Part shown: positions 1 through 9,079 of the stretch, piece after piece
How the letters are laid out: each line of letters begins with the position of its first letter
Numbering within the stretch: the first letter of the stretch is position 1
Assembly: GCF_000964685.1 (NCBI RefSeq)
Contig: NZ_LANS01000001.1
Coordinates: 434,001-498,000 of the forward strand
From: Anaplasma phagocytophilum str. Webster
GTDB taxonomy: Bacteria > Pseudomonadota > Alphaproteobacteria > Rickettsiales > Anaplasmataceae
DNA length: 64,000 bases
Reading direction: 5' to 3'
Translations under genes and position numbers: made by a program
Notes under the pieces: generated by a model
Told to the model about the DNA's origin: nothing
Database searches by the model: none
What the model saw: the letters and a program-made list of their open reading frames with translations, nothing else

Positions 1-640
1 TTCTTCTTTTGAAAGGGTAATTTGCGCCATAGGTATTTTGCCTAATTCCGGAAACCTAGGCTTGGAGGATACTAAAGTACAGCTCGATAAGGGGGGCTTT
101 ATCATCACAGACGGTATGTGCCAAACATCAGAGCCCGGAATATACGCCATCGGAGATGTAGCAGGGCCTCCATGTTTAGCTCACAAAGCTAGTCACGAAG
201 CTGTGATTTGTGTTGAGGGTATTGCTAAAAAAGACGGTCGTATATCAACAGCACCCTCCACTCTACATAAAAATAATATACCCAGCTGCATTTATTCGAT
301 TCCTCAGATCGCTAGCGTGGGATTGACTGAAGATGCCGCTAAAGCCCAAGGCCTAGAGATAAAAGTTGGTATCTCACGCGCTAGCTGCAACGGTAAAGCC
401 ATTGCCTCTGGGGAATCTGAGGGTTTCGTAAAGGTTATTCTGTGCTCCAAGACTGGAGAACTACTCGGAGCTCACATGCTCGGAAGTGAAGTTACAGAGA
501 TGATCAACGGATACATAGTAGGGCGTCAGCTTGAGGCTACAGATCTCGATATAGCTCATACCATATTCCCTCACCCCACACTCTCTGAAATGATGCACTC
601 TGCCATACTCTCCGCTTGGAACGAACCTCTGGATAGTTAA
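1..640 (+). CDS. lpd: Dihydrolipoyl dehydrogenase (E3), 3' part only
   Basis: This is the last ~212 codons of a pyridine-nucleotide disulfide oxidoreductase. The frame is open from base 2, so the gene begins outside the window. E3 reoxidises the lipoyl groups of the 2-oxoacid dehydrogenase complexes with FAD and NAD+. Visible are the second FAD-binding motif (YAIGDV followed by LAHKASHE) and the C-terminal dimerisation domain ending in HTIFPHPTLSE, whose His and Glu form the catalytic dyad of the family. The GD-x-LAHKA and HPTLSE motifs are typical of E3 rather than glutathione or mercuric reductase. Which complex it serves cannot be told, since no E1 or E2 gene is visible here. Confidence 0.93.
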   Translation, partial: SSFERVICAIGILPNSGNLGLEDTKVQLDKGGFIITDGMCQTSEPGIYAIGDVAGPPCLAHKASHEAVICVEGIAKKDGRISTAPSTLHKNNIPSCIYSIPQIASVGLTEDAAKAQGLEIKVGISRASCNGKAIASGESEGFVKVILCSKTGELLGAHMLGSEVTEMINGYIVGRQLEATDLDIAHTIFPHPTLSEMMHSAILSAWNEPLDS

Positions 641-722
641 CCATACCCAGTCTTTCCTAGGTGTAGACACCAAACGATGCTGCAGCCATCGTTACGCCTA
701 ATCGTACCCGTACAGATAACCG

Positions 723-2081
723 TTAGCTATTCATCATTTCAAAAAAGTCGTTGTTATCCTTAGCCATGCTAAGCTTGTCTCTCAGAAACTCCATAGCCTC
801 AACTGGACCCATGGCTGATAACAACCTTCTCAGTAACCATACCTTCTTCAGAAGCGCTGATTCTATCAGCATGTCTTCCTTTCTTGTTCCAGACTTAGAT
901 ATATCTATCGCTGGGTAGATTCTCTTATCTGCTATCTTCCGATCAAGTATTATCTCGCAGTTTCCTGTACCCTTGAACTCCTCGAAAATCACTTCATCCA
1001 TTTTCGATCCCGTCTCTATTAGAGCAGTCGCTATTATCGTGAGCGATCCCCCATTCTCTATATTCCTAGCTGCTCCAAAAAACCTCTTAGGCCTCTGTAG
1101 CGCATTAGAATCTACCCCACCTGTAAGCACCTTTCCTGATGATGGCATAACCTCATTATATGCCCTAGCTAATCTTGTTATAGAGTCTAAAAGGATTACC
1201 ACCTCCTTCTTATGCTCTACCATCCTCTTAGCTCTTTCTATCACTATCTCTGCCAACTGTACGTGCCGGTACGCAGGCTCATCAAATGTAGAACTTACAA
1301 CTTCTCCCTTTACTGACCTCAACATATCCGTGACTTCTTCTGGCCTTTCACCTATCAAAAGCACTATCAGTTCCATGTTGGGGTGGTTTACAGCTATAGA
1401 GTGCGCGATTTGCTGCAAGATTACAGTCTTACCAACCCTTGGAGGTGCTACTATTAGCGCACGTTGCCCCTTTCCTAGTGGCGCTATTATGTCTATAGCA
1501 CGCATGCTTATATCTTTCTTCTCGTTCCCAGCACCCTTATTGCACTCGAGCAATATTCTATCTTCTGGGTATACTGGAATCAGATCGTCAAAGTGTACAT
1601 ACCTCTGTAGCTTACCTATCTCCGTGTAGTTTATGCTGTACGCCTTGACTAAGGTAAAATACCTTTCCTTATCTCCAGGTGCACGTATCTCACCACTTAC
1701 TATGTCACCCGTTCTCAAGTTAAATTTCTTTATCTGACCAGCCGATATGTAGATGTCATCGCTACTTGCCGCGTAATTTGCTTCTGCTGATCTCAAAAAT
1801 CCAAATCCATCCGGCAATGTTTCTACTACACCACCACCTATTGCCACTCCTCCTTCGCTGATTACTCTCTTCATCAGCTGGAATATTATCTCTTGCTTCA
1901 GCATCCTGCCGTTGCTTACTACACCTAGCTCCTCCGCTATTGCTAGTAGCTCCCCTGTGCTTTTTCTCTTCAGCTCACATAGGTTCAGGATTCTTCCTTC
2001 TTCGCTGCCACTCCCTGTCGCCTCTTCTGCTACTACAGCACTAGGAACAGCCTTTTTCCTTCTCCTAACCTTGCCACACAC
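723..2081 (-). CDS. rho: Transcription termination factor Rho
   Basis: Hexameric RNA-dependent ATPase that terminates transcription. In order: a charged N-terminal tail, a Rho_N helical domain (residues ~35-78, [20 protein letters not shown]), a cold-shock-like RNA-binding domain (~85-155, [10 protein letters not shown]), then the RecA-like ATPase with Walker A APPRVGKT (~212-219), Walker [14 protein letters not shown] (~295-305) and the Q-loop/R-loop region. The start is a GTG with GAAGG seven bases upstream; no in-frame ATG lies before the Rho_N domain. The length of 452 residues is slightly above the usual ~420 because of the Ala/Glu/Arg-rich tail. trcR lies 109 bp upstream on the same strand and may share a transcript. 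Confidence 0.96.
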   Translation of the reverse strand: MCGKVRRRKKAVPSAVVAEEATGSGSEEGRILNLCELKRKSTGELLAIAEELGVVSNGRMLKQEIIFQLMKRVISEGGVAIGGGVVETLPDGFGFLRSAEANYAASSDDIYISAGQIKKFNLRTGDIVSGEIRAPGDKERYFTLVKAYSINYTEIGKLQRYVHFDDLIPVYPEDRILLECNKGAGNEKKDISMRAIDIIAPLGKGQRALIVAPPRVGKTVILQQIAHSIAVNHPNMELIVLLIGERPEEVTDMLRSVKGEVVSSTFDEPAYRHVQLAEIVIERAKRMVEHKKEVVILLDSITRLARAYNEVMPSSGKVLTGGVDSNALQRPKRFFGAARNIENGGSLTIIATALIETGSKMDEVIFEEFKGTGNCEIILDRKIADKRIYPAIDISKSGTRKEDMLIESALLKKVWLLRRLLSAMGPVEAMEFLRDKLSMAKDNNDFFEMMNS

Positions 2082-2190
2082 AAGACGACCTTCAAAAATT
2101 CACAATCAGAAGAAGCCAGATCCTGGATAGAACCCAGCATATAAACAAACCTGCACTGCGAAAGTATGCTTACTTCTAAAGATGCACCCC

Positions 2191-2787
2191 TCACACCTTC
2201 TGGCGCTGGAGGTCATCGTTCATGTTTTTGACTCTCCTTTCCCTTTCGGAGACAATCTGCGCACGCATTATAGCTTCGTCAAGATCAGCCTGCGTACATA
2301 GCCCCAACAACACGGGGTCACGCGGCTTAATATTGCTAGAGTTCCAATGCTCCTTGTTACGAACTGCAGCTATCGTAGCCTTGGTCGTGCCTATAAGCTT
2401 CGCTATCTGAGAATCGTGCATCTCTGAGCAGTACTTGAGAATCCAGCACACTGCATCGGGTTTATCACGGCGCCGCGCCACAGGCGTATAACGAACACTT
2501 CTCCTGCGCGCTACCTTGCCACCTATCCCCGTGCAAGAAACAAGCTTTGGAATCCTGTTGGAGTCATTCTGGCATGCCTCTATCTCTTCTTTTGTCACCT
2601 GCCCCATAGCTACAGGATTACAACCCACAACACCCTTTGCAACTTCTCCGTCAGCTATACCTTTGACTTCTAGTATGTGCAATCCGCAGAATTCAGCTAT
2701 CTGCTTAAATGTCAAGGAAGTATTATCCACCAACCACACGGCAACCGCCCTAGGCATCAACGGAGCATCCTCATTGCTTGATGACAT
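2191..2787 (-). CDS. trcR: DUF1013 / TrcR-type cell-cycle transcriptional regulator
   Basis: A 198-residue protein of the alphaproteobacterial DUF1013 family, named TrcR for a transcriptional regulator of the cell cycle. It carries two helix-turn-helix-like segments: residues ~15-45 (AVWLVDNTSLTFKQIAEFCG) and ~115-145 (VCWILKYCSEMHDSQIAKLI, then GTTKATIAAVRN). The C-terminal tail is charged. The family is cytoplasmic and nearly confined to alphaproteobacteria. I recognise the family from its conserved opening PRAVAVWLVDNT. Its targets in Anaplasma are unknown to me. It precedes rho on the same strand. Confidence 0.85.
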   Translation of the reverse strand: MSSSNEDAPLMPRAVAVWLVDNTSLTFKQIAEFCGLHILEVKGIADGEVAKGVVGCNPVAMGQVTKEEIEACQNDSNRIPKLVSCTGIGGKVARRRSVRYTPVARRRDKPDAVCWILKYCSEMHDSQIAKLIGTTKATIAAVRNKEHWNSSNIKPRDPVLLGLCTQADLDEAIMRAQIVSERERRVKNMNDDLQRQKV

Positions 2788-3150
2788 GTCTCAAGAATCC
2801 CCAAACTTAAAAAACCGCACAGACCCAAACACTAGGCTACAACCACTAAGATTCAGTTAACCCAGGAATATGATCATGGTCACGCATGGTAGCACACACA
2901 CTATACGTGTCAAGAATTTTCAGGCCTGTTTAGACACTTCTAGTTGCATTGTAGGCACTTTTTATAACTTTCTAAATGACCAAATTTACAGAAGTCTAAG
3001 CACACAAATACGGAAGCACCATTCCCCTCACAAAGCATGCCGCATGTCTATTCCTTTGTGAAATGCACCAAGACTGCCCGATATGAGTTGACACTGTAGG
3101 CATAAGTATATAAGCTGAGAAGCTGTTGTTGTCGTTAGGCATGGGGTTGT

Positions 3151-3351
3151 ATGCCAAAATTGAAGACTAAGTCTTCTGCTAAGAAGAGGTTCAAAATTAC
3201 CGCTAGTGGGAAAGTGGTTGCTGCGCAATCCACTAAGCGTCATGGCATGACAAAACGGAGTAAGCGCAGTTTGCGGACTCGCAGGGGGACTGCTCTCATG
3301 AGTGCGGCTGATACACGTATCGTTGCTCCTTTTATGCCGTATGGTCTTTAG
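3151..3351 (+). CDS. rpmI: 50S ribosomal protein L35
   Basis: A 66-residue, strongly basic protein beginning [20 protein letters not shown], the classic L35 opening. It is a component of the large ribosomal subunit. It is the first gene of an rpmI-rplT-pheS cluster, with 23 bp to rplT. infC, which heads this operon in many bacteria, is not adjacent. The ATG start is fixed by the family N terminus. Confidence 0.97.
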   Translation: MPKLKTKSSAKKRFKITASGKVVAAQSTKRHGMTKRSKRSLRTRRGTALMSAADTRIVAPFMPYGL

Positions 3352-3374
3352 GTTGATTTGTATGCGAGGAATTA

Positions 3375-3761
3375 ATGGCTAGGGTCAAACGTGGTGTCAC
3401 TACTAGAGCTAGGCACAAAAAGGTTATAGCTCTTGCCAAAGGTTATAGAGGGCGTTCTAAAAATTGCTACAGGGCCGCGCTCCAGAGATTAGAGAAGGCT
3501 CTTGCTTATGCTTATCGTGATAGGCGTGCTCGTAAGCGTGATTTTAGGTCTCTGTGGATAGTGCGCATTAATGCTGCTGCTGGGTTGTATGGTCTTAGGT
3601 ATTCTGAGTTCATGCACGGAGTTTCTCTGTGTGGCATTGGCTTAAACAGAAAGATGTTGGCGGAGATGGCTGTCAGAGACAAGGGAGCTTTTGAAAAGAT
3701 TGCTCATGCTGCAGCACAAGCTTGTGGGCGAACCTGTGTCGTTGCTCAGTCAAATTCATGA
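3375..3761 (+). CDS. rplT: 50S ribosomal protein L20
   Basis: A 128-residue protein with the L20 signature [20 protein letters not shown] near the N terminus and [20 protein letters not shown] in the globular C-terminal part. It binds 23S rRNA early in large-subunit assembly. In several bacteria L20 also represses its own operon; I did not identify an operator here. Its 3' end overlaps the start of pheS, which suggests translational coupling. The length is about ten residues above the E. coli protein, from a short extra C-terminal tail. Confidence 0.97.
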   Translation: MARVKRGVTTRARHKKVIALAKGYRGRSKNCYRAALQRLEKALAYAYRDRRARKRDFRSLWIVRINAAAGLYGLRYSEFMHGVSLCGIGLNRKMLAEMAVRDKGAFEKIAHAAAQACGRTCVVAQSNS

Positions 3762-4770
3762 TCTAGGAAAGGAAGCGTTTGCTTCTGTTGCTGATTGTAG
3801 TTCTCGAGAAGAGCTTGATGAGGTGCGGGTAAAGTATCTTGGAAAGTCAGGCCTTCTTACTGCCCTTCTTAAGCAGATTTCCAAGATTGAAGATCTTGAA
3901 GAGCGGAAAAAAGTCGGAAGTGAGACTAATGTCTTGTGCTCAGAGTTCAAGGCGTTGCTGCATCAGAGAGAGGCAGAATTCGAGCGAGAGCTGCTGTATG
4001 CTAGGTTGCGTAAAGATAGCATAGATATTACTTTGCCGTCTAGGCCGCGTGTATATGGGAGGTTGCATCCTGTAACAAAGGTAGTCAAGGATATCGAAGA
4101 TATTTTCATCGCGCTGGGGTTTGCTACTGTTCGTGGTCCAGATCTTGAAGATGAGTTTCACGTCTTTGACGCTTTAAACACACCTGTACATCATCCAGCC
4201 AGAGAAAAGAACGATACTTTCTATATGGCTCGTGATAATCAAGGCAAGCGTGTTGTCTTAAGGACGCACACGTCGTCGGTGCAGATTCGGACAATGGAAA
4301 CTAGTTCTGAAATGCCTATCAAGATAATATCTTCGGGTAAGGTGTATAGAAATGACTGGGATGCTACGCACAGCCCGATGTTTCACCAGGTCGAGGGGTT
4401 ATACGTTGGCAGCGATGTTACGATGGGGCACCTAAAGTATTGTATCAATCACTTTCTTGAGAAGTTTTTTGGACGCAAAATCAAAATGAGAATGCGCGCA
4501 AGCTTTTTTCCTTTTACGGAGCCATCTGCCGAGATAGACATAAGGGATAGTCGCGGTCAGTGGGTTGAGGTGCTAGGCTGCGGTATGGTGCATAACAGGG
4601 TATTGGAAAACGTAAATATAGATAGCTCTAAATACAGTGGTTTTGCTTTCGGAATGGGTGTTGAGAGAATGGCAATGCTTAAGTACGACATTGGAGACCT
4701 CAGGGATTTATATTGTAGTCGCATTGACTGGTTAGGGCATTACGGCTTTTGTTTTACAGATCTTGTATAG
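3736..4770 (+). CDS. pheS: Phenylalanyl-tRNA synthetase alpha subunit
   Basis: Class II aminoacyl-tRNA synthetase catalytic subunit that charges tRNA-Phe as an alpha2-beta2 tetramer. An N-terminal coiled-coil region ([20 protein letters not shown]) precedes the catalytic core with motif 2 ([20 protein letters not shown]) and motif 3 ([14 protein letters not shown]). I place the start at the GTG at 3736 ([15 protein letters not shown]), which matches the family N terminus and overlaps rplT by 26 bp. The frame stays open further up to an ATG at 3691, but that would overlap rplT by 71 bp. The partner pheT is not in the window. Confidence 0.95.
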   Translation: MSLLSQIHDLGKEAFASVADCSSREELDEVRVKYLGKSGLLTALLKQISKIEDLEERKKVGSETNVLCSEFKALLHQREAEFERELLYARLRKDSIDITLPSRPRVYGRLHPVTKVVKDIEDIFIALGFATVRGPDLEDEFHVFDALNTPVHHPAREKNDTFYMARDNQGKRVVLRTHTSSVQIRTMETSSEMPIKIISSGKVYRNDWDATHSPMFHQVEGLYVGSDVTMGHLKYCINHFLEKFFGRKIKMRMRASFFPFTEPSAEIDIRDSRGQWVEVLGCGMVHNRVLENVNIDSSKYSGFAFGMGVERMAMLKYDIGDLRDLYCSRIDWLGHYGFCFTDLV

Positions 4771-5345
4771 TATTTCTTTGTATTTTCTTCAAAATTTTGA
4801 GATAGCTTAAACTAGAAGAATATTCTGCAAAGTTAGTCTTGCATGCAAAGTCCTGCTTTTCACACCATTGAGCGCGGTGGAATATCGCTGATCTGCCCTA
4901 GGTTAACGGGTACACACACAATACTTAGTTGCTTCGTGTAATCCACTGTACCTACGCCATGAGTTTTATCTCCACCAAATTTCACGGCGTTTCTCTTACA
5001 TTCATAGTATCTATTTGTTTTTCTCCTCAGCAGCGTTTTAACAGTACTGAACTTTGCAACAACGTACATTATTCACTACTTGACTCTCACAATCTGTTAG
5101 GGCCTTAGTGGGGCAGAATTAAACGCGCCTATAGTCATGAATACCTATGGTCGTGGATCCATTATGAGACTGCAGAATAGTCCTGTAGTAGATGTCGCGC
5201 GTGTTTTATGCACATACGAAGTTGTTTGCATGTGTAGTTCGTAGTTTCAATATCCTACTGATTGTTTAGTTATTTTTATACTTAATCCCGTCACAACAAA
5301 AAGCCCTGTGAATCGGCTTATTTTACTGTGGGTAGTTATATTACA
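4771..5345. other. Intergenic stretch, pheS to metK copy
   Basis: AT-rich spacer of 575 bp. On the minus strand 4860-5069 could code 69 residues (opening MYVVAKFSTVKTLLRRKTNR). I recognise no family in it and see no good ribosome-binding site, so I do not call it. No terminator hairpin or RNA gene was recognised. Confidence 0.4.
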
Positions 5346-6371
5346 TTAATTACAAGAAAACTCTCTATTGAGAATTAGAGACAGGTCTAGCTTTTCCCAT
5401 GAAAAACTATTCTCATGAGTCCTTCCAAAATGTCCATAACATGACGTAGGGCTATATATTTGTTCATATAGCGACAGCTTTTCACATATTCCTGAGACTG
5501 AAAGATCAATATTACTTATAATACACCTTTCTATCTCCTTTACATCAACCACGCTGGTTCCAAACGTATTGATTGCAAAAGTCAGTGGAGCTGGTACACC
5601 TATTGCATATGACATCTGTACCAAACATTCACTAGCTAGACCTGCATGTACTACATTTTTAGCTATGTATCTTGCCATATACGCTGCGGAACGATCTACC
5701 TTACTTGGATCCTTTCCTGAAAAAGCGCCTCCGCCGTGCGGTATGTGGCCTCCGTAGGTATCAACCATTATCTTTCTACCAGTGATTCCTGTATCACCCA
5801 CTGGCCCTCCTACAACGAACCTTCCTGTAGGATTGACTAGAAAATTCTCTTCTTTACACATCCATCCTTCTGGTATCGATGATACGAAGTATGGATAGAC
5901 AAGATCCCTGACGTCTTGTTGTGTTCTACTTTCATCATGCTGCACTGAAAGTACTGCTCTCAACACTTTTACGGGCTTATGGTCAACATACTGGAGGGTT
6001 ATTTCTGTCTTTGCATCTGGTCCTATACCGGTAATGCTTCCTTGTTTCACTGCATCTGACAAATTTTTAAGAACACGGTGGGAGTAAAATATTGGAGACG
6101 GCATGTATGATTCTGTCTCGTTTATGGCATAGCCATACATTACTCCCTGATCTCCTGCTCCCTTCTTTTTACGACCACGATTCACTCCCAACATTATATC
6201 ATGAGATTGTTCCTGGAGCATGATCCTCACTTTAACCTCTCTCCAGTGAAATCCTTCCTTTTCGTATCCTATTTCTCTCAGTGTCTTACGAACTACTCCG
6301 TCAACCTTTTCCTCCTCTACTATTACTCCGCTTACTTCTCCTGCTATAGTTGCTGCTTCACTTAGTGGCAT
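5346..6371 (-). pseudogene. metK: N-terminally truncated copy of S-adenosylmethionine synthetase
   Basis: The frame encodes 341 residues. Apart from the first eight they are MetK, from the IAGEVSG segment through to the normal C terminus (CYGHFGRTHE, then WEKLDLSLILN). The ~60 N-terminal residues with the HGHPDK methionine/ATP-binding motif are missing and are replaced by MPLSEAAT. The intact gene starts at 63463 on the plus strand. From the junction (6347 here, 63640 there) the two copies are identical base for base to the window edge (5987 here). Catalysis should be impossible without the N-terminal motif, so I call it a pseudogene. The frame is nevertheless fully open with an ATG, so a truncated protein could be made. 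Identity this high points to recent duplication or gene conversion. Confidence 0.9.
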
Positions 6372-6999
6372 GACAAAAGTGTAAGTGGGGCTTGGAGAAG
6401 ATATAGACTCGTAATATCAAGGTGCGGTGAGGAACATGTTTTTTGCGCTACCGATGGCTATATGGCTGATATTGATTTTGCTGTGCTTTTCATTCTGCTT
6501 ATATGCGTAAAGAGAGCTCATACAAATGAGTATTCTTGAAATGATTGCTGCTATCGTGGATCCTATTGAATAGACACGTCTTCTAGTAGCTGGTCGATCT
6601 GCTGTTACCATTGGTATGGATAAAGAACCATCATAGAATAAAGACATCTTATACTTACAGTACGCGTAGAGGTATAAGACTATGGTATTACGAATTCTTG
6701 AGGTTCACGATAGCTGCTCTAGATATGCACATTTGAAAAAGAATTCATATGACGGGGACAGTTATCTATTTTTGCAGTACGTGGTGTCAAAGACTTACAC
6801 GTTTGTGCATCATCTGCGCTTCCTCTCCTATAAATACTCCACAGTGGCAAGCCTAAAGAAATGATTATGTTAAAACCAGCATAATGCGCTTCAGGCTTGG
6901 TTTTGAGCTCCAAAGTACCATATATTGACCTGCGAGATCATGTGATTTACAGTGCTATATCTAAAAACAAACGTATAATGTTTTTTACGAGATTCTGAA
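6372..6999. other. Intergenic stretch with possible small membrane-peptide ORFs
   Basis: A 628-bp spacer between the metK copy and the SDR gene. On the plus strand an ATG at 6438, preceded by GAGGAAC, opens a very hydrophobic 24-residue peptide (MFFALPMAIWLILILLCFSF and four more) that stops at once. On the minus strand 6417-6647 could code 76 residues with one hydrophobic segment (IGSTIAAIISRILICMSSLY). Neither matches a family I know. Both could be debris from the rearrangement that placed the metK copy here. Confidence 0.3.
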
Positions 7000-7710
7000 A
7001 TGTCTAGGGGCCACGAGCGAAAAAAAGCTGTACTGATAACTGGTGCTGCTAACAGAATTGGCAGAGCTATAGCTGTTTTTCTAGCAGCTAGGCACGGGTA
7101 CGATATTGCCGTTCACTACAACACCTCATATGAAAAAGCGCTAGAACTACAGGCCGCGATTCGCGAAGTATATGGAAAAAAATGCGAGCTCTTTCAAGCA
7201 GATCTAAGAAATTTCTCAGCTCTTGAGGCCTTGATGAAAGACGTCTTCGCCGTTTTACCGCACTGTAACGTCTTAATAAACAACGCTTCAGTGTTTTATA
7301 CTGATAGTTTAAAGGAATGTAACATTCGAGATTTCGAAGAAAATTTCGATATCCATGTGAAGAGTCCCGTATTCTTAACTCAGTACTTCTCTAAAGGCTG
7401 TGTACATGGAGGCAAAGTAATAAACATTGCTGATGCTAGAATTACTAGAACTTCAACAAAGTACTTTTCATATTTGTTGTCAAAAAAATCGCTTATTGAT
7501 TTCACAGAATTAGCCGCCACAGAATTAGCTCCTAATATATGTGTCAACGCTATCTGTCCAACAAAAGTCCCAGATGACGCAATTGATAACATAGAAGCAT
7601 TAAATAATATTGAGGCACATCCTCAGCTATTAGAGCTCCTTAAATTAGTTGAACTTCTTTTGGACTTTGATGGTAACAGGACTGGAGAAATACATTTCAT
7701 GAACTCCTAG
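7000..7710 (+). CDS. Short-chain dehydrogenase, pteridine-reductase / FolM-like
   Basis: A 236-residue NADPH-type SDR. The cofactor motif is ITGAANRIGRAIAVFLA (residues ~12-28), with the GAxxRIG variant characteristic of pteridine reductases and FolM. Next come the NNAS motif (LINNASVF, ~92-99) and the catalytic Tyr/Lys pair in YLLSKK (~162-167). The position usually held by the catalytic Ser reads INIADAR, an Asp-Ala as in PTR1, not the usual ISSV of fatty-acid SDRs. The family reduces pterins, and some members reduce dihydrofolate. A role in folate metabolism is therefore an inference. It stands alone with long gaps on both sides. Start is the ATG at 7000. Confidence 0.8.
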   Translation: MSRGHERKKAVLITGAANRIGRAIAVFLAARHGYDIAVHYNTSYEKALELQAAIREVYGKKCELFQADLRNFSALEALMKDVFAVLPHCNVLINNASVFYTDSLKECNIRDFEENFDIHVKSPVFLTQYFSKGCVHGGKVINIADARITRTSTKYFSYLLSKKSLIDFTELAATELAPNICVNAICPTKVPDDAIDNIEALNNIEAHPQLLELLKLVELLLDFDGNRTGEIHFMNS

Positions 7711-8254
7711 ATAAATTTTATACCTGACATATAGAACATGGAACTGCTAGTTATAGGCAATACAAGATAGTATCCGCACCTACAAAATTAACCTTACATA
7801 GTCAGTGCCACTGCAGCGCAGTGTTCAACCTATGATGATAAAGCAACGGGTACCGTCTTGCCAGATTCCCTACTCATCAGTTTGCACTTGCACACAATTA
7901 TCACTTCTTCAAACTTTACTGTAGCAGAAGTTCTAAACTCCATCTTCATGCCCAAGATGCCCGATTAGATCGTCAGCACGCACCCGTTATACAAATTTCA
8001 GTTTTAACTTAGGATAAAGAGAATGCTCACACTATACCGCAACATAACACCTCTCACAACCCTGCGCGAACTCACACAAACTTCAAGAGTATACAAACAA
8101 CAAGAGTCCTCTCTTGAATGAGAGGTCTTATAGAAGAATAAAGTTATACCTGCCAAAGAAAAAAAGAACACGAAAACAAGAAACTACACTTGTTCGCCAT
8201 TACGACACAACGGTATTCCACCGTTGCAAAAAACTTGACCACTGGAAATGAACT
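7711..8254. other. Intergenic stretch with one hairpin
   Basis: No coding region is recognised. An imperfect inverted repeat at 8102-8129 has core arms CCTCTC (8108-8113) and GAGAGG (8120-8125) around a six-base loop. It could end transcription of the SDR gene, although it has no long T run. The rest is AT-rich spacer. Confidence 0.35.
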
Positions 8255-8278
8255 AAAAAACGGCTACCACAGGGTAGC
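8254..8278 (-). terminator. Rho-independent terminator downstream of rpsP
   Basis: Read on the minus strand, a 6-bp stem GCTACC / GGTAGC (8278-8273 and 8268-8263) with a four-base loop is followed by CG and then six T (8260-8255). This is a textbook intrinsic terminator. It lies about 185 bp beyond the rpsP stop, so the rpsP transcript would carry a long 3' untranslated region. Confidence 0.75.
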
Positions 8279-8461
8279 AGCACTACCCCGAATAACCGAA
8301 TAAACAACACCTGCAATAGCAAAGCAGGCCCCATACCGATTGGTACATGCACAACTCAGAGTACTGAACAACGAACCAGCACCGCGCTGCAACATCCACT
8401 TAACAAAGAACCTGCACTGAAGCCGGCAACGCTCGAAAGAAGCGCGTTTCTCAAGCCTCTA

Positions 8462-8752
8462 TTACGCTTCCTGCGCTGTAGAAGCCGCAGAACCGCTCTG
8501 AGCCTCTATGAAACCCTTTTTAATGAACCAAGACACCCTATCAGTCGGCTGCGCACCCACACCCAGCCAATAGCCAAGACGCTCAGCATTCACCTTCAAA
8601 AAACCAGGAGCGCCGCATTCAACCATAGGGTTGTAAAATCCGATCTGCTCTATGCACTTCCCATCCCTTTGTACCCTGGAATCAGCAACTACAATCCTAT
8701 AGAACGGCTTCTTCTTCGCACCTAGTCTCATTAATCTTATTTTTACGGACAT
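8462..8752 (-). CDS. rpsP: 30S ribosomal protein S16
   Basis: A 96-residue S16 protein, opening [20 protein letters not shown] and containing [20 protein letters not shown], both family signatures. It is needed for assembly of the 5' domain of the small subunit. The usual partners (rimM, trmD, rplS) are not adjacent; the gene stands alone with its own terminator at 8254-8278. The C-terminal ~15 residues (Ala/Ser/Gln-rich) are the usual variable tail. Confidence 0.97.
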   Translation of the reverse strand: MSVKIRLMRLGAKKKPFYRIVVADSRVQRDGKCIEQIGFYNPMVECGAPGFLKVNAERLGYWLGVGAQPTDRVSWFIKKGFIEAQSGSAASTAQEA

Positions 8753-9079
8753 CCCTAACTCGAAGTCTCCCTGAACGAAAGAAGATTTGATTGTAGCACT
8801 ACATATACCGGAGTCAATTCAATTTTTTTGTAACAGTTTGCTGACAAACGCGCTATTGTGACATAGAATTGCTCGCTTTGCGGTGCTTTTGGCGGTAGAT
8901 GCGCTGTATCTGATATTTGTTGTTTGTGCTGTTTTTTGGTATGGTCTAGTAGTGCTTGCCGTCGCGTGCGTGCAATGGCCGTGTTTGTGAGCACCTAATT
9001 TGTCATGGAATGGGGGTGGCACTGTGGAAAAGCCTGAGTGTTATTAGCATTTAGCGTGACTACATAAGTTGGAGGTTTT
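8753..9079. promoter_or_regulatory. Divergent promoter region rpsP / MFS transporter
   Basis: 327 bp between two divergent genes. Minus-strand frames of 79 and 67 codons here (8755-8994 and 8819-9022) are Arg/Lys/Gln-rich with no recognisable family, and I treat them as chance. A strong Shine-Dalgarno GGAGG (9070-9074) serves the MFS gene. Promoters must lie here, but I cannot fix a -35/-10 pair with confidence. Confidence 0.4.

Noticed and set aside
973-1629. 218-codon open frame on the plus strand
   Set aside because: It is antisense to rho and covers its conserved ATPase domain; the codon pattern is that of a shadow frame.
7711-8461. tmRNA, RNase P RNA or 4.5S RNA in the long gap
   Set aside because: I looked for their conserved core sequences on both strands and found none; only hairpins remain.
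8755-9022. Two overlapping minus-strand frames of 79 and 67 codons upstream of rpsP
   Set aside because: No recognisable family, biased composition, and position in a divergent promoter region; more likely chance.
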